A DNA stretch of 44,285 nucleotides from Bacteroidia bacterium (GCA_026391655.1 JAPLDR010000108.1:12058-56342), one strand, 5' to 3'. Positions 1 through 8,868 are shown, counted from the stretch's first letter. Numbers and translations are program-made. The notes: generated by a model not told the origin, from the sequence alone.

Positions 1-1
1 A

Positions 2-1438
2 ACAGCACTTGGATTTGCTGCTTTCATCCTTATTCCCAATCAGATGCTTAGGGAGTTTGGGATTATCACCGCCCTCAATATAATGCTCGAATATGTCCTT
101 TGCATAATATTGCTGCCGATAATTTTCAGTTTTATCGATCCGCCAACAGCCAAGCATGTTAAGCATCTCGACAGCAATTTTTTCGGCGCCATTATCACTA
201 AAATCATTTACATGATCAGCTATCGCCGAAATCTTATTTATGGGATATCTGGCGGACTGGTGCTGATCGGTTTTGTGGGTATAAGTATGATGAAAACATC
301 GGGCAAAATCGTAGACGATTTTCAGAAAAACGACCCCATCTACCTTGATCTGAAGTTCTTTGAGGACAATTTTGGAGGAGTAATGCCGTTTGAAATATCG
401 ATCGATACAAAAAAGAAGAATGGTGTGATGATCGGATCGACCCTCGATAAAATCAATGAACTCCAGAAGATGATCAATACTTATCCGGAGTTTTCGAAAC
501 CACTCTCGATTGCTGAACTATTCAAGTTTTCGAAGCAAGCCTATTTTGGAGGCGATTCTTCGATGTATTCCATGCCAAGCAATGTTGAAAAAGGGTTTAT
601 AATGGGATATCTTCCCAAAAATCAAAACGGGAAGAAAAATAACCTGCTCTATGCCTATCTCGACAGCACCAAGAGGTATACGCGCGTAAGCTTTCAGATG
701 GCCGATATCGGCACGCATCATATGGATTCGCTAATGGCTAAAATCCATCCTCAGATCGACAGCATTTTTAGTCCGGCAAAGTATAATGTAAGTGTAACGG
801 GTAATAGTGTAGTGTATGCACGTGGAACAAATTTTCTGATTCACAATCTTTTCGAAAGTGTATTGATCGCGATCGTTATGATTTCACTGCTTATGGCATT
901 GCTTTTCTCCTCTTTAAGAATGATTCTGGTTTCGATGATCCCCAATATTATTCCCTTGCTGATCACCGCCGCTATCATGGGTTTTGCCGGAATACCGATC
1001 AAACCTTCAACGATCATCGTATTCAGTATCGCATTGGGAATTTCGGTAGATAATGCGATCCAATACCTTTCGCGATACCGTCACGAGCTAAAAGTAACCA
1101 ATGGCGCGATCAAACAATCGGCAATCAGTGCACTGCACGAAGCCGGATTTAGTATGATCTATACAAGTATCGTTCTGGTACTTGGATTCAGTGTATTTAT
1201 CATCTCGGGATTTGGCGGAACGCAGGCCCTGGGAGTTCTGATCTCTACTACTTTGCTGATTGCCATGTTTTTCAATATCATGGTTCTCCCATCATTGCTG
1301 TTAACACTCGACAAACGATTGACGAGCAGAGATTTTATCGAACCAATCGTTGAAATTTATGATGATGCAGATCTTGATGAATATGATAAAATGGAGGCTG
1401 CTGATTCTGATCCGAAAAAGCAAGATCCGAAGAGTTAA
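2..1438 (+). CDS. RND/MMPL-type transporter, C-terminal part (5' end outside window)
   Basis: The reading frame is open to the left edge, so the first ATG at 44 is probably internal and the real start lies outside the window. What remains is a membrane stretch near residues 1-45, a long periplasmic domain (about 90-255), and a closing block of four to five membrane helices (about 265-420). The block includes the segment SIALGISVDNAIQYLSRYRH, which resembles the TM4-type helix of the RND superfamily with its acidic residue in the membrane. The end is an acidic soluble tail rich in Asp and Glu. The arrangement fits MMPL/HpnN-like RND proteins, which export lipids or hydrophobic compounds using ion gradients. 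The substrate cannot be told from this half. The FGE-like gene follows after 12 bases, so the two may be cotranscribed. Confidence 0.85.
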   Translation, partial: TALGFAAFILIPNQMLREFGIITALNIMLEYVLCIILLPIIFSFIDPPTAKHVKHLDSNFFGAIITKIIYMISYRRNLIYGISGGLVLIGFVGISMMKTSGKIVDDFQKNDPIYLDLKFFEDNFGGVMPFEISIDTKKKNGVMIGSTLDKINELQKMINTYPEFSKPLSIAELFKFSKQAYFGGDSSMYSMPSNVEKGFIMGYLPKNQNGKKNNLLYAYLDSTKRYTRVSFQMADIGTHHMDSLMAKIHPQIDSIFSPAKYNVSVTGNSVVYARGTNFLIHNLFESVLIAIVMISLLMALLFSSLRMILVSMIPNIIPLLITAAIMGFAGIPIKPSTIIVFSIALGISVDNAIQYLSRYRHELKVTNGAIKQSAISALHEAGFSMIYTSIVLVLGFSVFIISGFGGTQALGVLISTTLLIAMFFNIMVLPSLLLTLDKRLTSRDFIEPIVEIYDDADLDEYDKMEAADSDPKKQDPKS

Positions 1439-1450
1439 AACATCATTGTA

Positions 1451-2326
1451 ATGATAAAAAACCCAGATAAACTTAAAAGACTGGCAGTATTAATGGTCAT
1501 CCTGTTTGTTGCAGCAAATATTTCGGCTCAAAAACCATCAATTGAATGGCAGAAGATACCGGCAGGTACTTTTACCATGGGAAGTCCAGGAAGCGAAGCA
1601 GACCGGAATATTATTGAAACTCAGCATAAGGTAACATTAAGTGTTTTTAAAATTGGCAGGTATGAAGTAACAATCAACCAGTTTAAAGCCTTTGTAGATG
1701 CGACCGGTTATGTTACAGATGCTGAAAAAGGGACTGGAGGAACCATGGGAAGTATTATCTGGACCGGTACAGCATTGTCTTTCAAAAAAGAGGCAAACTG
1801 GAAATACGATGAAAGAGGAATCCTACGACCTAAAACAGATTACAACTATCCCGTTATTCATGTCAGCTGGAACGATGCCAATGCTTTTGCCCAATGGATG
1901 AACTGCCATCTGCCAACTGAAGCCGAGTGGGAATACGCTTGCCGGGCAGGAACAACAACTCCCTTCTATACAGGCCTCAACCTTACTACTTCACAAGCCA
2001 ATTATGACGGCAGTTTTCCGTATAACAAAAATGCCAAAGGTGAATTCCGCAATAGAATAATGCCTGTAGGAAGCTTTATTCCAAATAGATGGGGATTGTT
2101 TGATATGTACGGCAACGTTTGTGAGTGGTGTTCTGATTGGTATGGCAATTATAAATCAGTGGTTCAAACCAATCCCCGGGGACCAGCCTCAGGGAAGCGT
2201 CGGATTTCGCGTGGCGGCGGATGGATTTACCCTGCACTACGTTGCCGATCGGCGGATCGTGGCTCCGACTATCCAGCCAACCGTACCTGCTATCGGGGTT
2301 TCCGGCTCGTATCCTCCGGGCAATGA
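1451..2326 (+). CDS. Secreted formylglycine-generating-enzyme-fold (SUMF1/FGE-sulfatase domain) protein
   Basis: The 291-residue protein has a signal peptide (about 1-26, ending NISAQ) followed by one FGE-sulfatase domain. Family motifs are visible: PAGTFTMGSP, YEVTINQFKAF, HVSWNDANAFAQWM, LPTEAEWEYACRAG, WGLFDMYGNVCEWCSDWYG, SRGGGW and CYRGFRLV. True sulfatase-activating FGEs carry two cysteines just after the GGS motif. Here the first position is Tyr and only the second Cys (LRCRSADR) remains, so sulfatase activation is unlikely and a binding or structural role is more plausible. No sulfatase gene is in the window. It closely resembles both domains of the gene at 28567-30318. The ATG at 1451 is preferred because it gives a complete signal peptide. 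Codons in another frame just past the stop (to 2414) could be an old frameshifted tail. Confidence 0.88.
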   Translation: MIKNPDKLKRLAVLMVILFVAANISAQKPSIEWQKIPAGTFTMGSPGSEADRNIIETQHKVTLSVFKIGRYEVTINQFKAFVDATGYVTDAEKGTGGTMGSIIWTGTALSFKKEANWKYDERGILRPKTDYNYPVIHVSWNDANAFAQWMNCHLPTEAEWEYACRAGTTTPFYTGLNLTTSQANYDGSFPYNKNAKGEFRNRIMPVGSFIPNRWGLFDMYGNVCEWCSDWYGNYKSVVQTNPRGPASGKRRISRGGGWIYPALRCRSADRGSDYPANRTCYRGFRLVSSGQ

Positions 2327-2502
2327 ATTTCAAATAACCGACAATACCGAATCTGAAATGCGTAAAGCAAAAAATGAAATTCTGGGTACTTCAATTAAAT
2401 CCGAAGATAAGTAATTTGGTCATTTCGACCTGGATTTTGTTCTCTTTCCCTCCCATTTTCAATAAAATTATGCCATTTAATAGGTTTATTTCCAACATTT
2501 TT

Positions 2503-2510
2503 TACTTTTA
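2503..2510 (+). promoter_or_regulatory. Candidate Bacteroidota -7 box
   Basis: TACTTTTA lies 17 bases before the acyl-CoA ligase start and differs from the Bacteroidota consensus TAnnTTTG only in its last base. A T-rich stretch (TTTATTT from 2485) sits upstream where a -33 element could be. This is a pattern match only. Confidence 0.25.
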
Positions 2511-2527
2511 CGAAAAAATGTAAGACT

Positions 2528-4276
2528 ATGCCAATTAAACGTACGTTCGATATCCTCGAACATTGCCTGAAAAACTATCCCCGCGCGGATGCCGTTTGCG
2601 GGAAATACGATAACCAATGGATCCCGTTTAGTACCGAGCAATTTGTCCGTCAGTCGGAGTTGCTCGCTATGGGACTTATGGCGCTGGGTCTGAAAAAAGG
2701 GGATCGTGTAGCTACTGTCTCCGGAAATCGTCCCGAATGGAGTTTTGTCGATATGGCGCTGGCAATGACGGGAGCCGTCCATGTTCCTGTGTACCCGACA
2801 ATCAGCGAGGAGGAATACCAGTATATTTTTAGTCATGCAGAAACCCGCTATATTTTTGTCTCCGACGATAAGCTGTATAAGAAACTAATTCCGATGGTAG
2901 GCAAAATTCCCAGCCTCGAACAGGTTTTCACCTTTAATCAGGTTGCGGGTGCCACCAATATAGACTATCTCTACAATTTGGGGAAAGAACATGAACAAGA
3001 CCTGTCCTATCCGCTTCATCAGCTGAAGGAATCGATTGGCGAAGAGGAGATGGTTAGAGTTATGCTATCGCACCGTAACCTTGTTTCGAATTTTACAACA
3101 CACGCCAATAATTTTGCAATGGGGCCCGCTCATAAAGCGATTTCGTTTTTGCCGCTATGTCATATTTTCGAACGGATTGTCAATTACAATTTTCTCTATA
3201 AAGGGATTGGTATGTATTATGTCGAAACACTGGCTCAGATCATGCCAGCCATTAAAGAGGTTCAGCCCCATATCTTCTGTGGCGTACCACGGTTACTTGA
3301 AAGGGTTTACAACAGCATCCTTACGAAGGGAAAACAACTGAAAGGGATCAAAAAAACACTCTTTTTCTGGGCCGTTGAGTTGGGAAAAAATTATGAGTAC
3401 AATATGAAACTTAATCCCTGGTTTCGATTGAAACTGGCCATCGCCGATAAGTTGATCTATTCGAAATGGCGCGCCGGACTTGGTGGAAACCTGCAGATTG
3501 TTGTATCGGGTGGAGCCGCTTTGCAACCTCGTATTGCAAGGGTTTTCAGCGCTGCAAAAATCTATGTATTGGAAGGATATGGTTTGACAGAAACTTCACC
3601 TGTAGTTGCAGTGAGTAATTTGGTCACACGCGAGATAAAAGTTGGAACCAATGGTCCAGTTTTACCAGGTGTTCAGGTAAAGATTGCTGAAGATGGTGAA
3701 ATACTGACAAAGGGACCCAATCTGATGATGGGTTACTATCGTGAACCCGAACTTACTGCAGAGGTGATCGACAAGGATGGATGGTTTCACACAGGTGATA
3801 TCGGTATTCTTGACGAAGGTAAATACCTGAAGATTACAGACCGGAAGAAAGAGATTTTCAAACTGACCGGAGGAAAATATATTGCTCCGCAAATGATTGA
3901 AAATAAATTGAAGGAGTCGATGTTTATCGAACAGGTGATCGTGATTGGCGATCATGAAAAGTTTGCCAGTGCGCTGGTTGCACCCAATTTCGAATACCTG
4001 CACGAATGGTGTGCCGAAAATCAGATTCTTTTCAGTGACAATTCAGAGTTAATAAATCATCCAAAAGTTCAGGCGGTCTTTCTGCGCGATGTCAAAGAGA
4101 TCAACAAAACACTCGGACAACACGAAGAGATCAAACGATTCAGACTGATCACCGATTTGTGGAGTCCTCAGACCGGAGAATTGTCGCAAACCCTCAAGTT
4201 GAAACGAAAGTTTATTGAAGCTAAATATAAAGATCTGATCGAAGAGATATTCGCTTCGTCACGCGAAGAAAATTAA
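2528..4276 (+). CDS. Long-chain fatty acid-CoA ligase family protein lacking the A3 P-loop motif
   Basis: The 582-residue protein belongs to the ANL adenylating superfamily (FadD15-like AMP-dependent synthetases), which activate long-chain fatty acids with ATP and CoA for lipid synthesis or oxidation. Most core motifs are present: MLSHRNLVSN, LEGYGLTETSP (A5), GWFHTGDIG (A7), ITDRKKEIFKLTGGKYIAP (A8), and a C-terminal Lys in TLKLKRKF (A10). The glycine/serine/threonine-rich A3 loop (usually like YTSGTTGxPKG), expected directly before MLSHRN, is missing: residues run EEEMVRVMLSHRN around codon 177. The frame is kept, so about 13-15 residues appear deleted. The protein would probably not adenylate, unless the gap is an assembly error. 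The gene overlaps the stop of the convergent downstream gene by three bases. Confidence 0.9.
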   Translation: MPIKRTFDILEHCLKNYPRADAVCGKYDNQWIPFSTEQFVRQSELLAMGLMALGLKKGDRVATVSGNRPEWSFVDMALAMTGAVHVPVYPTISEEEYQYIFSHAETRYIFVSDDKLYKKLIPMVGKIPSLEQVFTFNQVAGATNIDYLYNLGKEHEQDLSYPLHQLKESIGEEEMVRVMLSHRNLVSNFTTHANNFAMGPAHKAISFLPLCHIFERIVNYNFLYKGIGMYYVETLAQIMPAIKEVQPHIFCGVPRLLERVYNSILTKGKQLKGIKKTLFFWAVELGKNYEYNMKLNPWFRLKLAIADKLIYSKWRAGLGGNLQIVVSGGAALQPRIARVFSAAKIYVLEGYGLTETSPVVAVSNLVTREIKVGTNGPVLPGVQVKIAEDGEILTKGPNLMMGYYREPELTAEVIDKDGWFHTGDIGILDEGKYLKITDRKKEIFKLTGGKYIAPQMIENKLKESMFIEQVIVIGDHEKFASALVAPNFEYLHEWCAENQILFSDNSELINHPKVQAVFLRDVKEINKTLGQHEEIKRFRLITDLWSPQTGELSQTLKLKRKFIEAKYKDLIEEIFASSREEN

Positions 4277-4911
4277 TCTTTTGGAAGTCGTTGCTTACGC
4301 CGGACTGGTCTCCTGTCCGAATAATTAAACATTCCGAATTTGACTGACGCAAAAGCAGCAAATCCGCTGAGGTCGATGGATGTGAGTGAGTTATACGACA
4401 CGTTCCCCAGGTAACGATAGCAGCCGCCAAGTCCTAATTTGGCATATTTCCAGATATTGATTTCGATCATTAATCCCGGTTCTGCGAAGAAAAAGTTAGG
4501 GTCACCAGTCAAGCTATCGTTCAGACTTTCGGCGACTTTTAGCTGGCCAATACCGGCCGACAGGGGAATTGTGAGATGAACTTTCTGATGCGGCCACAGT
4601 GTGTATTCGAGATGAATGCCACCCCATTTCATTTGTAGTTTACCTGCTCCTTTTGCTTCGGGAAGTGTAACATCCTTTAAAGTGAAATTATAAAGGCCCC
4701 CGATTGCGATTTTTTTGTTGATAATCACACCGGCCCGTATACCTGGAATCACACTGTATTGTTGGACGATCTGGCTGAATTGGACCGTGGGGTTTATGAA
4801 AATGTTCAGATTTTTGGGTTGATCCTTAAACAGATGAGTCTTTATTTTGGGTTGTCCGTTCAAGTGGATCCCACAAAAAACGAAAACGATAATTGCCGGC
4901 AATAATCTCAT
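4273..4911 (-). CDS. Hypothetical secreted protein, possibly a small outer-membrane beta-barrel
   Basis: The 212-residue protein begins with a signal peptide (about 1-19, ending HLNGQ). The mature part alternates polar and hydrophobic residues in strand-like segments with many Gly and aromatic residues, for example GIRAGVIINKKIAIGGLYNF and KLGLGGCYRYLGNVSY, and ends in a short basic tail. This is the look of the small porin-like or outer-membrane beta-barrel proteins common in Bacteroidota. It contains no enzymatic motif I recognise. It is convergent with the acyl-CoA ligase gene and the two stop codons overlap in a TTAA. It has its own upstream region of about 260 bases shared with the divergent SDR gene. 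The family is not identified. Confidence 0.75.
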   Translation of the reverse strand: MRLLPAIIVFVFCGIHLNGQPKIKTHLFKDQPKNLNIFINPTVQFSQIVQQYSVIPGIRAGVIINKKIAIGGLYNFTLKDVTLPEAKGAGKLQMKWGGIHLEYTLWPHQKVHLTIPLSAGIGQLKVAESLNDSLTGDPNFFFAEPGLMIEINIWKYAKLGLGGCYRYLGNVSYNSLTSIDLSGFAAFASVKFGMFNYSDRRPVRRKQRLPKD

Positions 4912-5172
4912 ATCTTCAAATTTTAAGATGGATAGATTTTTTGTCTAAAAGTATAAATTACAGGCTCTATTAGAAAATGTACAGATAAAAAAATATTTTG
5001 ACTCTTGTATTCCGGCTTCCTAAAATGGCAGAAAATAGTAATTTGTATATTTTAGGGAATATATTTACTGCAAGGCTAAATAAACGGCTTAGTTTAACCG
5101 AAAAGGTTTTATTTTTGTTTCGCTGAATTTCTGATAACCGTATAGTATTCATAACTGAATTTTACTTTATTT
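4912..5172. promoter_or_regulatory. Divergent intergenic region with candidate -7 box
   Basis: This AT-rich spacer separates the beta-barrel-like gene (-) from the SDR gene (+). It holds TATTTTTG at 5110-5117, an exact TAnnTTTG match reading toward the SDR gene, preceded by a small AACC/GGTT inverted repeat at 5096-5108. No clear -33 element was seen at the usual distance. No gene is visible in it. Confidence 0.35.
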
Positions 5173-6099
5173 ATGGAGAAGATTTTAATTACCGGAGCTA
5201 CCGGCAATGTTGGTTTAGCCACACTAAAGTTGCTGGAAAGTAAGAATTATCCCGGTGTTGAGGTTGTTGCTGCAGTCCGGGATATTGAGCGGGCAAAGAA
5301 AATTGAAGGAATTGCCAACTGCAATTTCTGTCAGTTTGAGTTTGATGAACCAACTACATATGATAAAGCTCTGGAAGGGGTTACCAGGATCGTCCTGATT
5401 CGTCCAAACCAGGTTTCAGATGTTTCGAAGTATATTTTTCCTTTTCTGGCCAAGGCTGAGCAGACAGGCGTAAAGCATATTGTTTTTATTTCGATTGTCG
5501 GTGCTGAGCGTAACCGTATATACGCCAACCACAGGACTGAAAACCACTTTAAGAAGTTGAATATCCCTTCTACGATTCTACGTCCTTCGCTTTATATGCA
5601 GAATCTTTCAACTTTGCATCGCCATGATATTCAGTATCATGATAAGATTAATATTCCGGGAGGGACTGGTCTTGTCAATTATATCGATGTCAGAGATGTT
5701 GCCGAGGCAATCGTCACCGTGCTGATGAATTCAGGTCATGAGAACCAGGCTTACGATATTACCGGACCAGAGGTGATGGATTTTTATCAGATCGCAAAGA
5801 TCTTTTCAACCGAATTGGAACGCGAAATCAAATACACACGACCATCGGCTATTCGGTTTGTCCGACAGAAATTGGTGGATAAGAAACAGTTACTTTATGT
5901 GCTTACCCTCTCCTTGCTCTATAATGCTGTCCGAAGCGGGAAAATGAATTATACCAATGATGTTTTCCGCAACATAACTGGACACGATCCACGTCATCTT
6001 GCCGATTTTGTTCACGAATACAGGGAGTACTGGTTAAAAACAGATCAAAAAAAGAAATCCGTAAGTCTGAAAAAAAGGCTGTATCGTTTACATAAATAG
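5173..6099 (+). CDS. NmrA-like atypical short-chain dehydrogenase/reductase (NAD(P)-binding)
   Basis: The 308-residue protein starts directly with a Rossmann beta-alpha-beta unit, KILITGATGNVG, carrying the GxxGxxG dinucleotide-binding motif (residues about 3-14). It lacks the usual YxxxK catalytic pair of classical SDRs, placing it among atypical NmrA/SDR_a5-like proteins (NAD(P)H sensors, quinone or flavin reductases). FISIVGAERNRIYANHRTEN, then STILRPSLYMQNL and NYIDVRDVAEAIVTVL, are typical of this group. The C-terminal third (about 215-308) is basic and less conserved. No signal peptide is present, so it is cytoplasmic. The PL38-like gene starts 12 bases downstream, so the two are probably cotranscribed, although a functional link is not evident. 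The substrate is unknown. Confidence 0.88.
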   Translation: MEKILITGATGNVGLATLKLLESKNYPGVEVVAAVRDIERAKKIEGIANCNFCQFEFDEPTTYDKALEGVTRIVLIRPNQVSDVSKYIFPFLAKAEQTGVKHIVFISIVGAERNRIYANHRTENHFKKLNIPSTILRPSLYMQNLSTLHRHDIQYHDKINIPGGTGLVNYIDVRDVAEAIVTVLMNSGHENQAYDITGPEVMDFYQIAKIFSTELEREIKYTRPSAIRFVRQKLVDKKQLLYVLTLSLLYNAVRSGKMNYTNDVFRNITGHDPRHLADFVHEYREYWLKTDQKKKSVSLKKRLYRLHK

Positions 6100-6111
6100 C
6101 ATTTAAAAACT

Positions 6112-7329
6112 ATGATTTTAAAGAAATTGCTGAATCCTTTTGTTGTTCTGCTACTTTCTGTTGTTTTGGCAGCAGCTCAGCCATCCGTATTCCCGGAAGT
6201 TTATTCTCTGAACATTAAATTGTTGCAATACTCAAAAGAGCAATTAAAGAAAGGCGATTCTTCATTACAGAAACCATTTGATGCATTAATTAAAAGGGCT
6301 GATCAGGCTTTGACTGAAGGACCATTTACCGTGGTTTCGAAAGAGAAACTCCCACTAAGCGGTGACAAACACGATTACATGAGTATGGGTCCTTACTGGT
6401 GGCCTAATCCCAACACTCCAAATGGCTTGCCCTACATCCGAAAGGATGGCGAAAGAAATCCCGAGATCAAAAAGTTTGAAGATCGGGAGAATATCGGAAA
6501 GTTGATTAGTACGGTAAAAACACTTTCCATAGCCTATTATTTTTCAGATAATGAGAAATATGCCGACCATGCTGCACTATTGCTAAAAGTATGGTTTATC
6601 AATCCCGAAACCCGCATGAATCCGAATCTCAATTTTGGGCAGAGTATTCCCGGGATTACCGATGGACGTGCCGAAGGATTAATCGAAACGGTTGGGTTGA
6701 TTGATGTAGTGGATGGTATCGGTTTAATTAAAAATTCCAGGTCGTTGAGTGATTCTGATTTGCATACCCTTAAAAAATGGTTTTCAGATTTTCTGAATTG
6801 GATTCAGGAAAGTACTGTAGGAAAGGATGAAATTGCTGCTAAGAACAATCATGGTACCTGGTGTGATGCTCAGAGCATTTCACTTGCACTTTTTTCGGGA
6901 CAACCAAAAATAGCCGCTGCCATTATTGAAAATCGTGGTTATCAACGAATCACTTCGCAGATTCGCGAAGATGGCAGTCAACCATTGGAACTTGCACGAA
7001 CAGTTTCATGGGGCTACAGCAATATGAATTTGAGGGCTTTCTTTACACTGGCAAATCTTGCAAAAAATATCAATATTGATTTAATAAATTATAAATCAAA
7101 AGGTTTTGTTCCACTTCATCAGGCGTTGGATTTTCTGATTCCTTACCTTAAAAAGGAGAAAAAATGGGAGTTCGGGCAAATCAAACCAATGGAATATGAT
7201 AATACCTGCTTCTCATTACGCATGGGAACAATCAACTATCATGATCCCGTTTATGAGCTGTTGATCCGTAAATATGATGAAAGCGATTCTACCGATTTGA
7301 CGTTTCTTTTATGGCCTGTAATGCAATAG
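6112..7329 (+). CDS. Alginate lyase-family (PL38-like) polysaccharide lyase
   Basis: The 405-residue protein has a signal peptide (about 1-22, ending LAAAQ) and an alpha-helical alginate-lyase-type domain (PF05426). The aromatic stretch SMGPYWWPNPNTPNG and the following RKDGERNPE are characteristic of the Bacteroidota branch that includes PL38. Likely catalytic residues are visible: Asn-His in NNHGTW (His247), and Arg296 and Tyr302 in ARTVSWGYSNMN, the same residue types used by PL5/PL38 lyases for beta-elimination at uronic acids. The substrate could be alginate, glucuronan or another uronate polymer. It is followed by a degenerate relic in the same frame and then by a paralog with the same His-Arg-Tyr spacing. 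It is predicted periplasmic or extracellular. Confidence 0.85.
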   Translation: MILKKLLNPFVVLLLSVVLAAAQPSVFPEVYSLNIKLLQYSKEQLKKGDSSLQKPFDALIKRADQALTEGPFTVVSKEKLPLSGDKHDYMSMGPYWWPNPNTPNGLPYIRKDGERNPEIKKFEDRENIGKLISTVKTLSIAYYFSDNEKYADHAALLLKVWFINPETRMNPNLNFGQSIPGITDGRAEGLIETVGLIDVVDGIGLIKNSRSLSDSDLHTLKKWFSDFLNWIQESTVGKDEIAAKNNHGTWCDAQSISLALFSGQPKIAAAIIENRGYQRITSQIREDGSQPLELARTVSWGYSNMNLRAFFTLANLAKNINIDLINYKSKGFVPLHQALDFLIPYLKKEKKWEFGQIKPMEYDNTCFSLRMGTINYHDPVYELLIRKYDESDSTDLTFLLWPVMQ

Positions 7330-7575
7330 GAAATATCGATCTTAAATTCTCATCTGCCAATTTGTTGTGTTCAAACAAAAGTTCCGGCTAAGGTTCCCGA
7401 AGTAGCCTATAAACCGGCACAGAGGAGCAACAGAAACCCATTTCATCAATTGAATGGCGAGGCAACCGTAGAAAAAAATAGTAAAAATCCATTGTTGGCG
7501 ATTTCGCTTTCAAAAGAATATGTCATTGATTTTGAGACACAAAAAGGGGAAAGCTATACACTGATTCCGTTATAA
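7330..7575 (+). pseudogene. Relic of the C-terminus of a larger secreted enzyme (possibly a glycoside hydrolase)
   Basis: The DNA between the two lyase genes stays open in the upstream gene's frame after its TAG and reads about 81 codons to a TAA at 7573-7575. The last 40 or so codons look like real protein, for example KNPLLAISLSKEYVIDFET followed by KGESYTLIP. Such closing beta-strands occur at the C-terminus of Bacteroidota glycoside hydrolases (GH95-like is one possibility). There is no start codon, signal peptide or catalytic domain. I read it as the 3' remnant of a gene whose body was lost when the lyase genes were placed side by side. The family is a guess. Confidence 0.5.
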
Positions 7576-7599
7576 AATTTATTGATTAAAACAAATAAA

Positions 7600-8781
7600 A
7601 TGAAATTTAAAAGGGCAATTGCAATATTATTACTCATGGCGATAATCTTTAATACTCCTGCATTTGGAGCAAATCCGACTGGAAATATTAAGAAGGAAGC
7701 TGTTAAAGTTTTGCGTAAAGAAATCCTCCTCAGAGCTGATCTTGCGTTAAAACAGGAGCCACAGACCATTACCATGTTTATTTGTCCCCGGAGTGCGGGA
7801 GGTCAGCACGACTTTTATTCCGAAGGTGATTATTGGTGGCCTGATCCTAAAAATCCGGATGGCCCTTTTATTCAACGGGATGGCATGACCAATCCTGAGA
7901 ATTTTGTAGCTCACCGGCTGGCTATGATTCGTTTTAGTCAGATTATAGGCACCTTAGCTTCTGCCTACAAAATTACAGGTAATGAAAAATATGTTCAATC
8001 GGCTCTTACCCATTTAAATGCCTGGTTCGTAAATAATGAAACTCGTATGAATCCTTCGTTATTATATGCGCAGGCCATTAAAGGCCGATTTACGGGAAGA
8101 GGAATTGGAATTATCGATGGCATACAGTTGATGGAAGTTGCCCAGGGAATTTTGGTCATGCAAAAAGCCAGGTGTTTCGCCCAGAAACAACAGGATGCCA
8201 TAAAATTATGGTTCACTGATTTTCTGCAATGGCTAACTACCCATCAGTATGGCAAAGATGAAATGAATGCTCAAAATAATCATGGTACTTGCTGGGCTAT
8301 GCAAGTCGCCTCATTTTCAAGGCTTACGACTAACAGTGAATTGCTCGACTTCTGCCGTAACCGATACAGGGAGGTATTTCTCCCAAAGCAAATGGCAGAA
8401 AACGGCAGCTTTCCTCAGGAACTAAAGCGCACAAAACCATATGGTTATTCCATTTTTAATCTCGATGCGATGACGATGCTCTGTCAGATTCTCTCAGATA
8501 AAGACCACGATTTATGGAATTACAAAACTTCCGATGGAAAGTGCATCAAAAACGGAATCGAATATCTTTTCCCTTATATCGCCGACAAAAGCAAATGGCC
8601 GTTACCCAAAGATGTCATGTATTGGGATGATTGGCCTGTTGCACAACCTGCGCTTGTATTTGGAGCCAGTGCTTTCAAAAACAAACAATGGTTCGAAACC
8701 TGGAAATCTTTGGATCATTTCCCAAAAGTCGAAGAAGTCATCCGGAATCTTCCTGTACGTAATCCTATTATTTGGTTTTAA
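7600..8781 (+). CDS. Alginate lyase-family (PL38-like) polysaccharide lyase, second copy
   Basis: The 393-residue protein is a diverged paralog of the upstream lyase. The ATG at 7600 is preferred to an in-frame TTG at 7582 because it opens a normal signal peptide (about 1-24, ending PAFGA). It shares YWWPDPKNPDGP, the Arg-Met-Asn-Pro-Ser segment, NNHGTCW (His228), and Arg277/Tyr283 in KRTKPYGYSIFN. The His-Arg and His-Tyr distances (49 and 55) equal those of the first copy, which supports a conserved active site. The two enzymes may split one uronate polymer with different preferences. The C-terminal part contains a Trp-rich stretch (VMYWDDWPVAQP) not seen in the first copy. An SGNH hydrolase gene follows. 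Confidence 0.85.
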   Translation: MKFKRAIAILLLMAIIFNTPAFGANPTGNIKKEAVKVLRKEILLRADLALKQEPQTITMFICPRSAGGQHDFYSEGDYWWPDPKNPDGPFIQRDGMTNPENFVAHRLAMIRFSQIIGTLASAYKITGNEKYVQSALTHLNAWFVNNETRMNPSLLYAQAIKGRFTGRGIGIIDGIQLMEVAQGILVMQKARCFAQKQQDAIKLWFTDFLQWLTTHQYGKDEMNAQNNHGTCWAMQVASFSRLTTNSELLDFCRNRYREVFLPKQMAENGSFPQELKRTKPYGYSIFNLDAMTMLCQILSDKDHDLWNYKTSDGKCIKNGIEYLFPYIADKSKWPLPKDVMYWDDWPVAQPALVFGASAFKNKQWFETWKSLDHFPKVEEVIRNLPVRNPIIWF

Positions 8782-8811
8782 TTACCTCTATTTTAGTTCA
8801 TTATGAAACGA

Positions 8812-8829
8812 GCCCCGATCTATTGGGGC
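8812..8829 (+). other. GC-rich hairpin between lyase and SGNH hydrolase genes
   Basis: GCCCCG-ATCTAT-TGGGGC forms a six-pair stem (one G-T pair) with a six-base loop. It has no T-tract, so it is a poor intrinsic terminator; it may mark an mRNA 3' end or a leader structure. Its presence argues against using the ATG at 8803 as the start of the next gene. Confidence 0.35.
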
Positions 8830-8868
8830 GAGTTCCATCCGGCCTTTAAAAAAACAAGTTATATACGG

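Noticed and set aside
2100-2414. Separate gene overlapping the end of the first FGE gene
   Set aside because: Most of the frame is antiparallel in meaning to the strong FGE motifs in the other frame; only the last ~30 codons fall outside that gene, kept as a low-interest frameshift remark.
8803-8868. N-terminal extension of the SGNH hydrolase from the ATG at 8803
   Set aside because: It would put 22 polar residues before a normal signal peptide and translate through a GC-rich hairpin; the ATG at 8869 fits better.
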